64,000 bases of DNA from Mycobacteroides chelonae CCUG 47445 (GTDB lineage Bacteria > Actinomycetota > Actinomycetes > Mycobacteriales > Mycobacteriaceae): the NCBI RefSeq assembly GCF_001632805.1, contig NZ_CP007220.1, positions 3,286,001 through 3,350,000 on the forward strand. The letters run 5' to 3'. The translations under genes were made by a program, and so were the position numbers. This document shows, piece after piece, positions 19,543 through 28,640 of the stretch. Within the stretch, counting starts at the first letter, position 1; every line of letters begins with the position of its first letter. Under the pieces are notes generated by a model. It saw only the letters and a list, made by a program, of their open reading frames with translations, was not told the DNA's origin and ran no database searches.

Positions 19543-19620
19543 TTGGCCTCGCAGAACCGCAGGTCAGCGCGCTGACAGCGGACTTTGGAGCCGACGAGCA
19601 GACTACCAAACCAAGGGCGA

Positions 19621-21123
19621 TTAACCCGAATCGGTTTGGCCCTCTACCTCATTTTCCCAGGTCCGAGCGTTTCGCAGCCGCTGCAGGGTGCGTTCGGAAC
19701 CCAGCAATTCCATAGATTCGAACAGCGGCGGGCTCACCGTCGCACCGGTGACGGCGACACGCAGCGGCCCGAACGCCTTCCGGGGTTTGAGTTCGAGCCC
19801 CTCGATGAGCGCGCCCTTGAGCGCCTCTTCGATCGCAAGTGTGGTCCAGGCGTCGACGGACTCCAGCGCACCGATCGCCGCATCCAGCACCGGCAGCGAG
19901 CCCTCCCCCAGTTCCTTACGGGCCGATCCCGGATCGATGGCATAGACATCGTCGTTGAGGAACTTCAGCAGCCCCCAGGCGTCGCCCAGCACCACAACCC
20001 GCGTCTGCACCAGATCTGCCGCCACCGCGAAAGCGCTGTCCTCCAATCCGAGCTCGTACCCATGGGCGGCAAAGAAGGTCTGCAGCCGTGCCACGAACTC
20101 CTCCGGGGCCAACAGCCGGATGTGCTCGGCGTTGATGGCGTCGGCCTTCTTCTGATCGAATCGCGCCGGATTCGAGTTGACGTTGGCGACGTCGAAGGCG
20201 GCGACCATCTCCGACAGGCTGAAGATGTCGTGATCGTCGGCTATCGACCATCCCAGCAGGGCAAGGTAATTCAGCAGCCCCTCGGGGATGAACCCGCGGT
20301 CGCGGTGCAGGAACAGGTTGGACTGCGGATCGCGCTTGGACAGCTTCTTGGTGCCCTCGCCGAGCACCGACGGCAGGTGCGCGAACACCGGTATCGAGTC
20401 GGCGACTCCGATCCGGATCATGGCCTCATACAGGGCGATCTGGCGCGGTGTCGACGGCAGCAGATCCTCACCGCGCAGCACGTGAGTGATTTTCATCAAC
20501 GCGTCGTCGACGGGGTTCACCAACGTGTACAACGGATCTCCGTTACCACGGGTCAGCGCGAAGTCGGGCACCACACCCGCGGCGAACGTGGTCTCCCCAC
20601 GCACCAGGTCGTTCCAGGTGATGTCGTGATCGGGCATCCGCAGTCGGACAACAGGGTTGCGACCTTCCGCGTGGAACGCCGCACGCTGCTCATCGGTGAG
20701 GTCGCGGTCGTAATTGTCGTATCCGAGCTTTGGATTGCGGCCCGCGGCCAGATGGCGCGCCTCCACTTCCTCCGGCGTGGAGAACGACTCGTAGGCCTCC
20801 CCCGCCGCCAGCAGCTTGCGCACCACCTCGAGGTGCAGCTCCTTGCGCTGCGACTGCCGGTACGGCGCGTACGGCCCACCGATCTCGGGCCCCTCGTCCC
20901 AGTCCAGGCCTAGCCACCGCAGGGCGTCCAGGATCGCCAGATAGCTCTCCTCGCTGTCGCGGCCCGCATCGGTGTCCTCGATACGGAATACGAAGTCGCC
21001 TCCGCAGTGTCGCGCATAGGCCCAGTTGAACAGCGCGGTCCGAATCAATCCGACATGCGGGGTACCGGTCGGCGAAGGGCAGAAACGTACCCGGACCTTG
21101 CTAGATCCAGTGGTGTCACTCAT
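19621..21123 (-). CDS. gltX: Glutamyl-tRNA synthetase (probably non-discriminating)
   Basis: 500 residues, class Ib synthetase. HIGH-equivalent [20 protein letters not shown] lies near residue 16, the catalytic-domain motif [16 protein letters not shown] near 50, and the KMSKS-equivalent [13 protein letters not shown] near 255. The C-terminal part is the alpha-helical anticodon-binding domain of GluRS. With gatA, gatB and gatC in the same window, it should charge both tRNA-Glu and tRNA-Gln with Glu, the latter being corrected by amidation. The ATG at 21123 is the true start; upstream extension overlaps the FAH-family gene. Two nt separate it from that gene's stop. Confidence 0.97.
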   Translation of the reverse strand: MSDTTGSSKVRVRFCPSPTGTPHVGLIRTALFNWAYARHCGGDFVFRIEDTDAGRDSEESYLAILDALRWLGLDWDEGPEIGGPYAPYRQSQRKELHLEVVRKLLAAGEAYESFSTPEEVEARHLAAGRNPKLGYDNYDRDLTDEQRAAFHAEGRNPVVRLRMPDHDITWNDLVRGETTFAAGVVPDFALTRGNGDPLYTLVNPVDDALMKITHVLRGEDLLPSTPRQIALYEAMIRIGVADSIPVFAHLPSVLGEGTKKLSKRDPQSNLFLHRDRGFIPEGLLNYLALLGWSIADDHDIFSLSEMVAAFDVANVNSNPARFDQKKADAINAEHIRLLAPEEFVARLQTFFAAHGYELGLEDSAFAVAADLVQTRVVVLGDAWGLLKFLNDDVYAIDPGSARKELGEGSLPVLDAAIGALESVDAWTTLAIEEALKGALIEGLELKPRKAFGPLRVAVTGATVSPPLFESMELLGSERTLQRLRNARTWENEVEGQTDSG

Positions 21124-21125
21124 TG

Positions 21126-21902
21126 TTACTTCGCCTTCCGCACAACAGGATTGGACAAGGTGCCGATACCTTCGATGGTGACGCTCACGGTATCTCCGTC
21201 GACGATGGGGCCGACGCCCTCGGGTGTTCCGGTAAGGATCACGTCGCCGGGCAGCAGGGTCATCACTGCCGACACCCACTCCACGATCGTGCCGACATCG
21301 TGCAATAGCAACGAGGTTCGGCTGCTCTGCCGGACTTCGCCATTGACCTCGGTGCGGATGGCCAGATCCGAGGGATCAAGATCAGTGACAATCCACGGCC
21401 CCAGCGGGCAGAACGTGTCGTGGCCCTTGGCTCGTGTCCACTGCCCGTCGGCACGCTGGTGATCGCGCGCGGAGACGTCGTTGCCGATCGTGTACCCCAG
21501 AATGACCTCGGCCGCCCGGGAGGCGGGGACGTCCTTGCACGGCCGGCCGATCACGATCGCCAACTCTCCCTCGTGGTGGACCTCGGATGCGCTGGGCGGC
21601 AGCTGAATCGGCAGACCCGGACCAATGATCGAGGTGTTGGGCTTGATGAAGATCACCGGCGACTCCGGTGGGGCACCACCCATCTCGGCGGCATGGGCGG
21701 CGTAGTTCTTGCCCATGGCCACCACCTTGCTGGCCAGAATCGGCGCCAGCAGCCTGACGTCGGCGAGCGGCCACTGGCGCCCGGTGAAAGTGGGCGTCCC
21801 GAAGGGATGCTCGGCGATCTCCCGGGCGGTCTCGGTGCCGTCATCTCCCTCGATACTGACGAAGGCGACACCATCTGGGCTGGCAATACGTCCTAGGCGC
21901 AT
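21126..21902 (-). CDS. Fumarylacetoacetate hydrolase (FAH) family protein
   Basis: 258 residues. The C-terminal FAH fold is evident: [13 protein letters not shown] near residue 65, the metal-binding [17 protein letters not shown] near 108, [13 protein letters not shown] near 136 and [11 protein letters not shown] near 222. Members hydrolyse or decarboxylate acylpyruvate-type compounds, or are isomerases in aromatic degradation; the mycobacterial gene at this position is Rv2993c-like (from memory) and often called 2-hydroxyhepta-2,4-diene-1,7-dioate isomerase. No aromatic-degradation genes are nearby, so an acylpyruvase or oxaloacetate-type role is equally possible. Co-transcribed with gltX (2-nt gap). 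Confidence 0.88.
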   Translation of the reverse strand: MRLGRIASPDGVAFVSIEGDDGTETAREIAEHPFGTPTFTGRQWPLADVRLLAPILASKVVAMGKNYAAHAAEMGGAPPESPVIFIKPNTSIIGPGLPIQLPPSASEVHHEGELAIVIGRPCKDVPASRAAEVILGYTIGNDVSARDHQRADGQWTRAKGHDTFCPLGPWIVTDLDPSDLAIRTEVNGEVRQSSRTSLLLHDVGTIVEWVSAVMTLLPGDVILTGTPEGVGPIVDGDTVSVTIEGIGTLSNPVVRKAK

Positions 21903-21912
21903 TTACATGAGC

Positions 21913-22572
21913 CTAGTTGCCGGGCTTTGCACCTTCCTCGGCATCCTCACGTTGGTCCTCCCGGATGTTGGCGCGAGTGACCAACGCCACCAGAAAGTCC
22001 TCCAACCGGTCATGGGTGATATCGAGTTCCCCACGAAACCACGTGGTGACCAAGTCCAGTCCGCCGGACACCAGGGTGAAGGTGGCCAGGTCCAGATCGG
22101 GGTCCAGCGCATCGTCGGCGGGAAGCAGCACGCGGCCCTGATCGGCCATCACCTGTGCCAGCGTCTTGACCAGATCGCGGCGGCGGGCCGCCAACCCCTC
22201 GGTGGCCTGCGATTCCACCAGCAGCCTGCCCCGACGCGGGTCGGCGGTGAGAAATCGCAAGCCGCTACCGATGGCCGCACGGGTACGTACCACCGGATCC
22301 TTCGACGTCGAGCTCTTCGCGATGGCCTCGATGATGGCGGCCGATCCCGCCAGCATCTGTTCATCGAGCATCGCGAGCACCAACTCATCGGTGCTGCGGA
22401 AGCTCTCGTAGAAATACCGATCGTTGAGCCGGGCCTCGGCACATACGCCGCGCACCGTCAGCCCCTTCACGCCGCCACCGGCGACCAGATCCAACGCGGC
22501 GTCCAGGAGCGCCGCGCGTCGTCGTGCGCGTCGCTCACCGGAAGTGGCACCGCCATAGGTCCGGGATGGCAT
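21913..22572 (-). CDS. TetR-family regulator, probable repressor of the adjacent mpaB-type gene
   Basis: 219 residues. The N-terminal TetR helix-turn-helix spans about residues 20-65, with VKGLTVRGVCAEARLNDRYFYESF as its core region. The C-terminal ligand domain is variable, as usual. The gene diverges from the DUF2236/MpaB gene; between them is a 16-bp inverted repeat (22617-22652), so autoregulation and control of the oxygenase are likely. The inducer is unknown. It ends 11 nt before the FAH gene start on the same strand, allowing read-through into FAH-gltX. Confidence 0.86.
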   Translation of the reverse strand: MPSRTYGGATSGERRARRRAALLDAALDLVAGGGVKGLTVRGVCAEARLNDRYFYESFRSTDELVLAMLDEQMLAGSAAIIEAIAKSSTSKDPVVRTRAAIGSGLRFLTADPRRGRLLVESQATEGLAARRRDLVKTLAQVMADQGRVLLPADDALDPDLDLATFTLVSGGLDLVTTWFRGELDITHDRLEDFLVALVTRANIREDQREDAEEGAKPGN

Positions 22573-22616
22573 CCGCCGATTGTCGCACTTTGGTCCTTGA
22601 CCTCACGGCATTTTCT

Positions 22617-22652
22617 GGTGATGATTCTCACCAGATGGTGAGAATCGTCACC
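22617..22652. promoter_or_regulatory. 16-bp inverted repeat, probable TetR operator
   Basis: Arms 22617-22632 and 22637-22652 match in 15 of 16 positions (GGTGATGATTCTCACC against the reverse complement of GGTGAGAATCGTCACC) around the spacer AGAT. It lies 45 nt from the tetR start and 35 nt from the mpaB-type start. Confidence 0.75.
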
Positions 22653-22686
22653 AGATGGCCCGTTCAACGAGGAAAGGACCTCATTC

Positions 22687-23904
22687 ATGGCTTCGAGCTG
22701 GCAGAAGCTCCCCAACCCGCCGCAGCTTCGCGAGTTCCCGTTCAACGTGTTCACGCGCTTCCTGGCCGGACGGGACATCCGCGCGACCGCTGAGCAGCGG
22801 GAGACCTTCCGTCAGTACGCACACGTCGGCGACCCACTCGCCGATGCAGTGGTCGCGATGTTCGCGCGTTTCCCGGCAGGCCAGGGGCGACGGATGTTCG
22901 AGATGGCATTGGAGTCCGGCATCGAATCGGTCGACAATCCCCCCGAGGAACTCGTCGCGTTCTTCACACAGGTCGATGCCCGGCCGTATTGGCTCGACGA
23001 CGCGAAGCTTGAGCTGGCCGCGCGGGTCAGCATGCGCACCGGAGTGGTGGGCCTGGGCCTGGCACTGCCCGGCCTAGCCCTCACCGGGGGCTATCTCTCG
23101 TCCCGCGCCGACAAACCCCTGGTCGGTACCGGCAATCTGAATCTGCAGGCCGCGGCCCCGCGCCGGCTGCACGAGACGGCGCAATGGCTCATCGATGTCA
23201 CCTCTCCCGGTGGACTCGAGCGATTCGCCACCGGTTTCAAGGGAGTGTCTCGAGTCCGTCTCATGCACGCGCTGGTTCGCGGCGCCATGAACCGGCGCGA
23301 TGACTGGGACTACGAGAACTGGGACACCCCGATCAACCAGATCCAGCTGGCGGGGACGCTGATGCTCTTCTCGCTGGCCAATCTGGCGGGATGCCAGGCC
23401 ATGGGCATGAGTTTCTCGGACACTGAGCGCGAGGCGGTCTTCCATTTCTGGCGATATGTCGGGCAGCTCATGGGAATTCACCCCGAACTCGTACCCACCA
23501 GCGAGGAGGACACCTGGCGGTTGTTCTGGCTGGAGGCCGATACCGAGTTCCTGCCCGACGAGGACTCATACTCGCTGACGCAGGCGCTACACCGGTCCAT
23601 GCCGGACGAACCCGCGTTCATGCGGCTTTCCCGCGCCTATCTTTCGTCCTACAGCCGCCTCATCCTCGGCAAGACACATGCCGATCACCTGGGGCTTATC
23701 GACAGCAAGTCGATGCAGGCCGCGGTGCTGGGGACGTCGGTGGTCAATTGGTTCTTCGAACGCCGCAACGTGTTGCCAGGTATGACCCGCATCAGTGAGG
23801 AATTCGGTCACTTTGCGCGGCGTCAGATCGTCTCGCGCGGCATGGCGCAGACCGGGGGCGATCGCACCTACCGGCAGCACGACAAGCTCGCGACGGCCAG
23901 TTAG
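22687..23904 (+). CDS. MpaB/rubber-oxygenase family protein (DUF2236), copy 1
   Basis: 405 residues. The family is helical and heme-binding in the characterised latex-clearing oxygenases. Recognisable segments are FTQVDARPYWLDDAKLE near residue 97, TAQWLIDVTSPGGLERF near 158, the Arg/His-bearing helix SRVRLMHALVRGAMNR near 182 and HFWRYVGQLMGIHPELVPT near 256. It should be an oxidoreductase with heme or another cofactor; substrates in mycobacteria are unknown. Preceded by GAGGAAAGG, and divergent from a TetR gene with a long palindrome between, so it is inducible. A second DUF2236 gene lies at 35891-36937. Confidence 0.82.
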   Translation: MASSWQKLPNPPQLREFPFNVFTRFLAGRDIRATAEQRETFRQYAHVGDPLADAVVAMFARFPAGQGRRMFEMALESGIESVDNPPEELVAFFTQVDARPYWLDDAKLELAARVSMRTGVVGLGLALPGLALTGGYLSSRADKPLVGTGNLNLQAAAPRRLHETAQWLIDVTSPGGLERFATGFKGVSRVRLMHALVRGAMNRRDDWDYENWDTPINQIQLAGTLMLFSLANLAGCQAMGMSFSDTEREAVFHFWRYVGQLMGIHPELVPTSEEDTWRLFWLEADTEFLPDEDSYSLTQALHRSMPDEPAFMRLSRAYLSSYSRLILGKTHADHLGLIDSKSMQAAVLGTSVVNWFFERRNVLPGMTRISEEFGHFARRQIVSRGMAQTGGDRTYRQHDKLATAS

Positions 23905-23907
23905 CAA

Positions 23908-23924
23908 ATCCCATATATTGGGAT
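23908..23924. promoter_or_regulatory. 17-bp palindrome upstream of the MFS gene
   Basis: ATCCCA and TGGGAT flank TATAT with perfect symmetry, 34 nt before the MFS start codon and 4 nt after the mpaB-type stop. No T run follows, so an operator is more likely than a terminator. Confidence 0.45.
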
Positions 23925-23957
23925 AGTAGTTCAACAATTTGAGATAGATGTGGAACC

Positions 23958-25160
23958 ATGGCACTCATGGTTCGTGTTGATGAGGTTGGTACAGCACGCC
24001 GTTGGGCAATGCTGGCCATTTCCCTGGGGTCCACCGCCGCCGCCAATGTCTTCATCAACGGTGTGGCATTTCTCATCCCCGCCTTACACACCGAACGCGG
24101 CCTGGATCTCGCCAACGCGGGGCTGCTGTCGGCGATGCCCAGCTTCGGGATGGTGCTGACACTCATCGCATGGGGCGCGCTCATCGACAGATTCGGTGAG
24201 CGGATCGCGTTGGTAAGCGGTCTGGCGCTGACCGCCCTGGCCGCGTTCGCCGCAGCCGAGGCACCGTCGTTGGTGCTCACGGGCGTCTTCCTACTGTTGG
24301 GCGGGGCGTCTGCGGCAGCGTGCAACTCGGCCAGCGGGCGCGTGGTGGTGGGGTGGTTCCCACCGAGCCAGCGGGGCACGGTGATGGGCATCCGCCAGAT
24401 GGCGCAACCACTCGGAGTTGCGCTGGGCGCCCTGGTGATCCCCCGCATCGCGGAAAGCCACAGTGTGGCAACGGCATTGATCTTCCCGGCGGCCGTGTGC
24501 GCAGTGTCCTCGGCGATCTGCCTGGTGGGCATCATCGACCCGCCGCGACCACCGCGCTCGGAAGCACCCGAGGAACACCTGTCCAACCCCTATCGCGGTT
24601 CGCGGGTGCTGTGGCTGATCCACGCGGTGTCGGTGCTGCTGGTGGTTCCCCAGGTGGTCGTGTGGACCTTCACCCTGGTGTGGCTGGTGACCGACAGAGG
24701 GTGGAGCATCGGCGCGGCCAGCATCATGGTGACGGTGGCGCAGCTGGCCGGCGCGCTCGGCCGGGTTGCCGCCGGAATGTGGTCTGATCGTTGGGGTTCA
24801 CGTATGCGCCCGATCCGGGCCATCGCGGTGGCCGCGTCAGCCGCCATGGCGCTATTGGCTCTCACCAATCAACTGGACTGGTCCATCAGCGTCGTCGTCA
24901 TGCTGGTGGCGTCGGTGATCACGGTGTCCGACAACGGTCTGGCGTACACATCGATCGCGGAAATCGCGGGACCGTTCTGGAGCGGCCGCGCCCTGGGCGC
25001 ACAGAACACCGGCCAGCTGCTGGCCGCCGCCGTGGCACCGCCGGTTTTCGGGGCGATCGCCACGGCGGTGGGATTCTCCGCAGCCTTCGCCGTGTGTGCG
25101 TTGTTCCCTTTGGCCGCTGTCGGTTTGGTGCCGGTGAAGCTGGAGAAACCCGCCCAATAA
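23958..25160 (+). CDS. Major facilitator superfamily transporter (12-TM)
   Basis: 400 residues with about 12 hydrophobic segments in two six-helix halves. The A-like loop between TM2 and TM3 is GALIDRFGERIALVSG, and TM4-TM5 surround GRVVVGWFPPSQRGTVMGIRQ, which resembles nitrate/oxalate- and CynX-like carriers. A basic cytoplasmic loop around residues 190-215 (PPRPPRSEAPEEH) separates the halves. The position between the FAH and leuB genes matches Rv2994-like MFS proteins (from memory). Substrate unknown. It converges on leuB across a long-loop hairpin. Confidence 0.88.
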   Translation: MALMVRVDEVGTARRWAMLAISLGSTAAANVFINGVAFLIPALHTERGLDLANAGLLSAMPSFGMVLTLIAWGALIDRFGERIALVSGLALTALAAFAAAEAPSLVLTGVFLLLGGASAAACNSASGRVVVGWFPPSQRGTVMGIRQMAQPLGVALGALVIPRIAESHSVATALIFPAAVCAVSSAICLVGIIDPPRPPRSEAPEEHLSNPYRGSRVLWLIHAVSVLLVVPQVVVWTFTLVWLVTDRGWSIGAASIMVTVAQLAGALGRVAAGMWSDRWGSRMRPIRAIAVAASAAMALLALTNQLDWSISVVVMLVASVITVSDNGLAYTSIAEIAGPFWSGRALGAQNTGQLLAAAVAPPVFGAIATAVGFSAAFAVCALFPLAAVGLVPVKLEKPAQ

Positions 25161-25165
25161 CGCCG

Positions 25166-25217
25166 AATGCGAGCCTGACGCGATTTTCCGACTGGATTTC
25201 CGCGTGAGGCTCGCACT
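25166..25217. terminator. Long-loop hairpin between convergent MFS and leuB genes
   Basis: Arms 25166-25182 and 25201-25217 pair in 15 of 17 positions around an 18-nt loop. No strong T run, so a Rho-independent role is uncertain; similar hairpins occur at 54563-54617 and 56196-56253. Confidence 0.6.
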
Positions 25218-25226
25218 CGGTCAGGA

Positions 25227-26240
25227 CTACAGGAAGCTGGCGATCCGATCGCCGGTGGCCGAGGTGGACAGCTTCTCCGCGCCCCGAGTGGCCAGGTGCT
25301 GTTCGACAGCCTTCTCCACACGCGCCGAGGCTTCCTTCTCGCCAAGGTGATCCAGCAGCAGGGCCACCGACACCACAGCGGCGGTGGGATCGGCGATCCC
25401 CTGCCCCGCGATATCGGGCGCACTGCCGTGCACCGGCTCGAACATCGAAGGGTTCTTGCCCGAACCGTCGATGTTTCCGCTTGCAGCCAAACCGATTCCA
25501 CCGGTGACGGCGGCCGTCAGGTCGGTGATGATGTCGCCGAACAGGTTGTCGGTGACAATGACGTCGAACCGGCCCGGATCGGTGACCATGTGGATGGTGG
25601 CGGCGTCGATGTGCTGGTAGGACACCTGCACGTCCGGATGCTCGGTGGCGACTTCGTCGACGGTCCGCGTCCACAGTGAACCGGCGTACTTGAGCACGTT
25701 GTTCTTGTGCACGAGCGTCAGGTTCTTGCTGCGGGCCTCGGCGCGCTGGAACGCGTTGCGCACCACACGCTCGACTCCGAAGCGGGTGTTGAGACTGACC
25801 TCGGTGGCGACCTCGTGCGGGGTCTCCACGCGGATGGCGCCGCCGTTACCGGTGTACGGCCCCTCGGTGCCCTCGCGCACTACCACCAGGTCGATGACCG
25901 GGTTACCCGCCAGCGGACCCGTCACGCCCGGATACAGCTTGGCGGGGCGCAGGTTGATGTGGTGATCGAGTGCGAATCGGGTGTGCAGCAGCAGACCGCG
26001 CTCCAGCACTCCGCTCTGCACCGAGGGATCACCAATGGCGCCAAGCAGAATGGCGTCGTGTCCGCGCAGCTCGTCGAGCACCGAATCGGGCATGAGTTCA
26101 CCGGTGGCCAGGTACCTGCGGGCACCCAGGTCGTATTCGGTCTTCTCGACACCGGGCAGTACCGCGTCGAGCACCTTCACAGCCTCGCCGATGACCTCGG
26201 GGCCAATGCCATCGCCGGCGATGATCGCGAGCTTTGTCAT
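25227..26240 (-). CDS. leuB: 3-isopropylmalate dehydrogenase
   Basis: 337 residues, the NAD-dependent oxidative decarboxylase of leucine synthesis. Motifs: [20 protein letters not shown] at the start, the substrate-binding [20 protein letters not shown] region near residue 80, the catalytic Lys in [12 protein letters not shown] near 180, and the metal-binding [15 protein letters not shown] near 220. The family signature near the C-terminal half is [14 protein letters not shown]. Its ATG overlaps the serA stop by 4 nt (ATGA), so leuB is translated from the serA transcript rather than with leuCD. Confidence 0.97.
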   Translation of the reverse strand: MTKLAIIAGDGIGPEVIGEAVKVLDAVLPGVEKTEYDLGARRYLATGELMPDSVLDELRGHDAILLGAIGDPSVQSGVLERGLLLHTRFALDHHINLRPAKLYPGVTGPLAGNPVIDLVVVREGTEGPYTGNGGAIRVETPHEVATEVSLNTRFGVERVVRNAFQRAEARSKNLTLVHKNNVLKYAGSLWTRTVDEVATEHPDVQVSYQHIDAATIHMVTDPGRFDVIVTDNLFGDIITDLTAAVTGGIGLAASGNIDGSGKNPSMFEPVHGSAPDIAGQGIADPTAAVVSVALLLDHLGEKEASARVEKAVEQHLATRGAEKLSTSATGDRIASFL

Positions 26241-27826
26241 GAAAGATCAACCAACTCAAGGGTTGTCGCACCGACGGCAGCGCGGATTTCGTCGAGTACG
26301 GCATCCGGGGCGCTGCGATCGATACGCAGGATGATGGTGGCCGCCTCGCCCGAAGCGTCCTGGCTCAGCTGCGCGGCCTGGATGTTGACGTCGGCCGAAC
26401 CCAGCACGGTGCCGATCTTGCCGAGGGCACCGGGCACGTCGGCGTAGTTGATGACCAGGTTTTCGCCCTCGGCACGCAGGTCGAAGTTGCGTCCGTTGAT
26501 CTGGACGATCTTCTGTACCTGCTGCGGGCCGGACAGAGTGCCCGCCACATTGATGACCGAACCATCGGCGTACACGGCGCGCACGTCGACAACGCTGCGG
26601 TGGTTGGGGCTCTCGGTGGCCGTGCTGATCTCCGCACTCACGCCACGCTCCTCAGCGATCGACGGAGCGTTCACGAAGGTCACCTGGTCCTCGATCACCG
26701 ACGAGAAGAGTCCGCGCAGCGCGGAAAGCTTCAGCACCGCAACGTCTTCGGAGGCCAGTTCGCCACGGACGTCGACCGACAGCGAGGTGGGCAACTGCTC
26801 GGAGACGGCCCCGATGAGCACACCAAGCTTGCGGACAACCTCAAGCCACGGCGCGACCTCTTCGCTGACGACTCCCCCACCGACGTTGACGGCGTCGGGT
26901 ACGAATTCGCCTGCCAGGGCCAACTTCACGCTTGCCGCCACATCGGTACCGGCGCGGTCCTGGGCCTCGCTGGTCGAGGCGCCCAGGTGCGGGGTCACCA
27001 CAACCTGGTCGAGCTCGAAAAGCGGACTGTCGGTGCACGGCTCGGTGGAGAACACGTCAAGCCCGGCGCCGCGGACGTGACCGCTGCGGATCGCGTCAGC
27101 CAGGGCGGCCTCGTCGATAAGCCCACCGCGTGCGGCGTTGACGATGATGACGCCCGGCTTGGTCTTGGCGAGCGCCTCCTTGCCGATCAGACCCGCGGTC
27201 TCCGGGGTCTTGGGCAGATGCACCGAGATGAAATCTGCCCGACCCAAAAGTTCGTCGAGGGTCAGCAGCTCGATGCCGAGCTGGGCGGCGCGAGCGGCCG
27301 AGACGTAGGGGTCGTAGGCGACGATGTGCGTCCCGAACGCGGCAAGGCGTTGCGCGAACAGCTGGCCGATGCGGCCCAGACCCACCACACCGACGGTCTT
27401 GCCGAAGATCTCTGTGCCGTTGAACGACGAACGCTTCCAGGTGTGCGCCTTGAGCGAGGCGTCGGCGGCCGGGATCTGCCGCGCGGCGGACAGCAGCAGG
27501 GTGACGGCGTGCTCGGCGGCGCTGTGGATGTTCGAGGTGGGTGCGTTGACCACCAGGACACCACGGGCGGTTGCGGCCTTGACGTCGACGTTGTCGAGGC
27601 CGACGCCGGCACGCGCGACGATTTTGAGCTTGGTGCCGGCTGCCAGTACCTCGGCGTCCACGGTGGTCGCCGACCGCACCAACAGCGCGTCAGCGTCGGG
27701 TACCGCGGCCAGCAGTGCGGGACGATCCGGGCCGTCGACCCAGCGCACCTCCACACCATCACCAAGTGCTTCGACGGTCGACTGGGCAAGTTTGTCGGCA
27801 ATCAGCACGACTGGACGTTCGCTCAC
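26237..27826 (-). CDS. serA: D-3-phosphoglycerate dehydrogenase with ASB and ACT domains
   Basis: 529 residues, the long mycobacterial SerA type. Residues 1-310 form the dehydrogenase: [21 protein letters not shown] is the NAD site, and the catalytic Arg/Glu/His lie in [14 protein letters not shown] and [14 protein letters not shown]. Residues about 315-450 form the intervening regulatory (ASB) domain and 455-529 the ACT domain that binds serine for feedback inhibition ([19 protein letters not shown]). First step of serine synthesis. The GTG start at 27826 is preceded by a small GC hairpin (27846-27862). It forms an operon with leuB. Confidence 0.97.
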   Translation of the reverse strand: MSERPVVLIADKLAQSTVEALGDGVEVRWVDGPDRPALLAAVPDADALLVRSATTVDAEVLAAGTKLKIVARAGVGLDNVDVKAATARGVLVVNAPTSNIHSAAEHAVTLLLSAARQIPAADASLKAHTWKRSSFNGTEIFGKTVGVVGLGRIGQLFAQRLAAFGTHIVAYDPYVSAARAAQLGIELLTLDELLGRADFISVHLPKTPETAGLIGKEALAKTKPGVIIVNAARGGLIDEAALADAIRSGHVRGAGLDVFSTEPCTDSPLFELDQVVVTPHLGASTSEAQDRAGTDVAASVKLALAGEFVPDAVNVGGGVVSEEVAPWLEVVRKLGVLIGAVSEQLPTSLSVDVRGELASEDVAVLKLSALRGLFSSVIEDQVTFVNAPSIAEERGVSAEISTATESPNHRSVVDVRAVYADGSVINVAGTLSGPQQVQKIVQINGRNFDLRAEGENLVINYADVPGALGKIGTVLGSADVNIQAAQLSQDASGEAATIILRIDRSAPDAVLDEIRAAVGATTLELVDLS

Positions 27827-27902
27827 GTCGCCATAGCCTAGTGTGCCGCCCTAAGCGGCGGACATCACAGTCGCCGACAACCGCGGTCGCGGTCCGTCAT
27901 AT

Positions 27903-27920
27903 CGAGTAGCGCACTACTCG
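27903..27920. promoter_or_regulatory. 18-bp palindrome upstream of the LysM gene
   Basis: CGAGTAG (27903-27909) and CTACTCG (27914-27920) are perfect arms around CGCA, 30 nt before the LysM start and about 75 nt upstream of serA. Could be an operator for either gene or a small hairpin in the LysM leader. Confidence 0.45.
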
Positions 27921-27949
27921 CGACCCAGGACGCACGCCCAGATGACGCT

Positions 27950-28639
27950 ATGGGCATGACCGAAACACATGTACTACCTGTCAGCGGCCCCTACACGGTC
28001 CGCAGTGGTGACAGCCTGTGGAAACTGTCCGAAATGTTCTACGGCGACGGACGCCGCTACCGGGTGATCGCGGTGGTCAACGATCTGTCCGATCCTGATC
28101 TCATCGAGGTGGGGCAGGAACTTGAAATCCCGTATGTCACCTATCGGTACCAGGTCAAGGCGGGCGACACCAAGGGCACAATCGCCGAACATTTCTACGG
28201 CAGCTTCTCGATGAGCGGGGTGTTCGAGAGCCCCAGCGGTGTATCGCAGCGCGACCTGATTGTCGGCGAATGGCTGCTGATGCCGGACCTCGCCAACGTG
28301 GGACATCACACCGTGATGCCGGGCGAGACGCTGCAGGTGCTCGCGGACCGCTGGTACGGCGATTGGACGCTCTGGATCGTGATTGCCATCGCCAATCAGC
28401 TCAGCGGTGACAACCCCGAACCCGGCTCCGTGCTGATCCAGCCTCGGCTCAACCGGCGCCACACCGTTGTCTCCGGCGACACGCTCTGGAAGCTGGCGCA
28501 GCAGAACTACGGCGACTACAACACCGCACGGACACAGATCGCGGTCCAGATGGTGGCGGCGGCCAACCTCATCGAAAACCCCGATCAGCTCTCCGTGGGG
28601 CAGGTCATCTACTTCCCCTCGATCGACTTGGGCAGCTGA
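27950..28639 (+). CDS. Four-LysM protein without signal peptide
   Basis: 229 residues that are almost entirely LysM-like repeats at about 15-61, 67-112, 120-165 and 171-223. Each starts with a variant of YTVRSGDSLWKLSEMFYG and ends with a hydrophobic P-containing strand (GQELEIPY, GEWLLMPD, GSVLIQP, GQVIYFPS). LysM domains normally bind N-acetylglucosamine polymers outside the cell, yet no signal peptide, TAT motif or lipobox is present. LysM proteins lacking export signals also occur as phage or contractile-injection baseplate parts and as cytoplasmic BON-LysM proteins. No phage genes are adjacent. It converges on the MHS gene with a 1-nt gap. Confidence 0.8.
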   Translation: MGMTETHVLPVSGPYTVRSGDSLWKLSEMFYGDGRRYRVIAVVNDLSDPDLIEVGQELEIPYVTYRYQVKAGDTKGTIAEHFYGSFSMSGVFESPSGVSQRDLIVGEWLLMPDLANVGHHTVMPGETLQVLADRWYGDWTLWIVIAIANQLSGDNPEPGSVLIQPRLNRRHTVVSGDTLWKLAQQNYGDYNTARTQIAVQMVAAANLIENPDQLSVGQVIYFPSIDLGS

Positions 28640-28640
28640 A

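Noticed and set aside
19585..20913. 442-codon plus-strand ORF opposite gltX
   Set aside because: Shadow of gltX; Gln/His/Arg-rich with no recognisable motif.
27841..27862. GC hairpin upstream of serA as terminator or riboswitch
   Set aside because: Only a 5-bp stem with no T run and no larger conserved fold; could be a minor leader structure, not enough to call.
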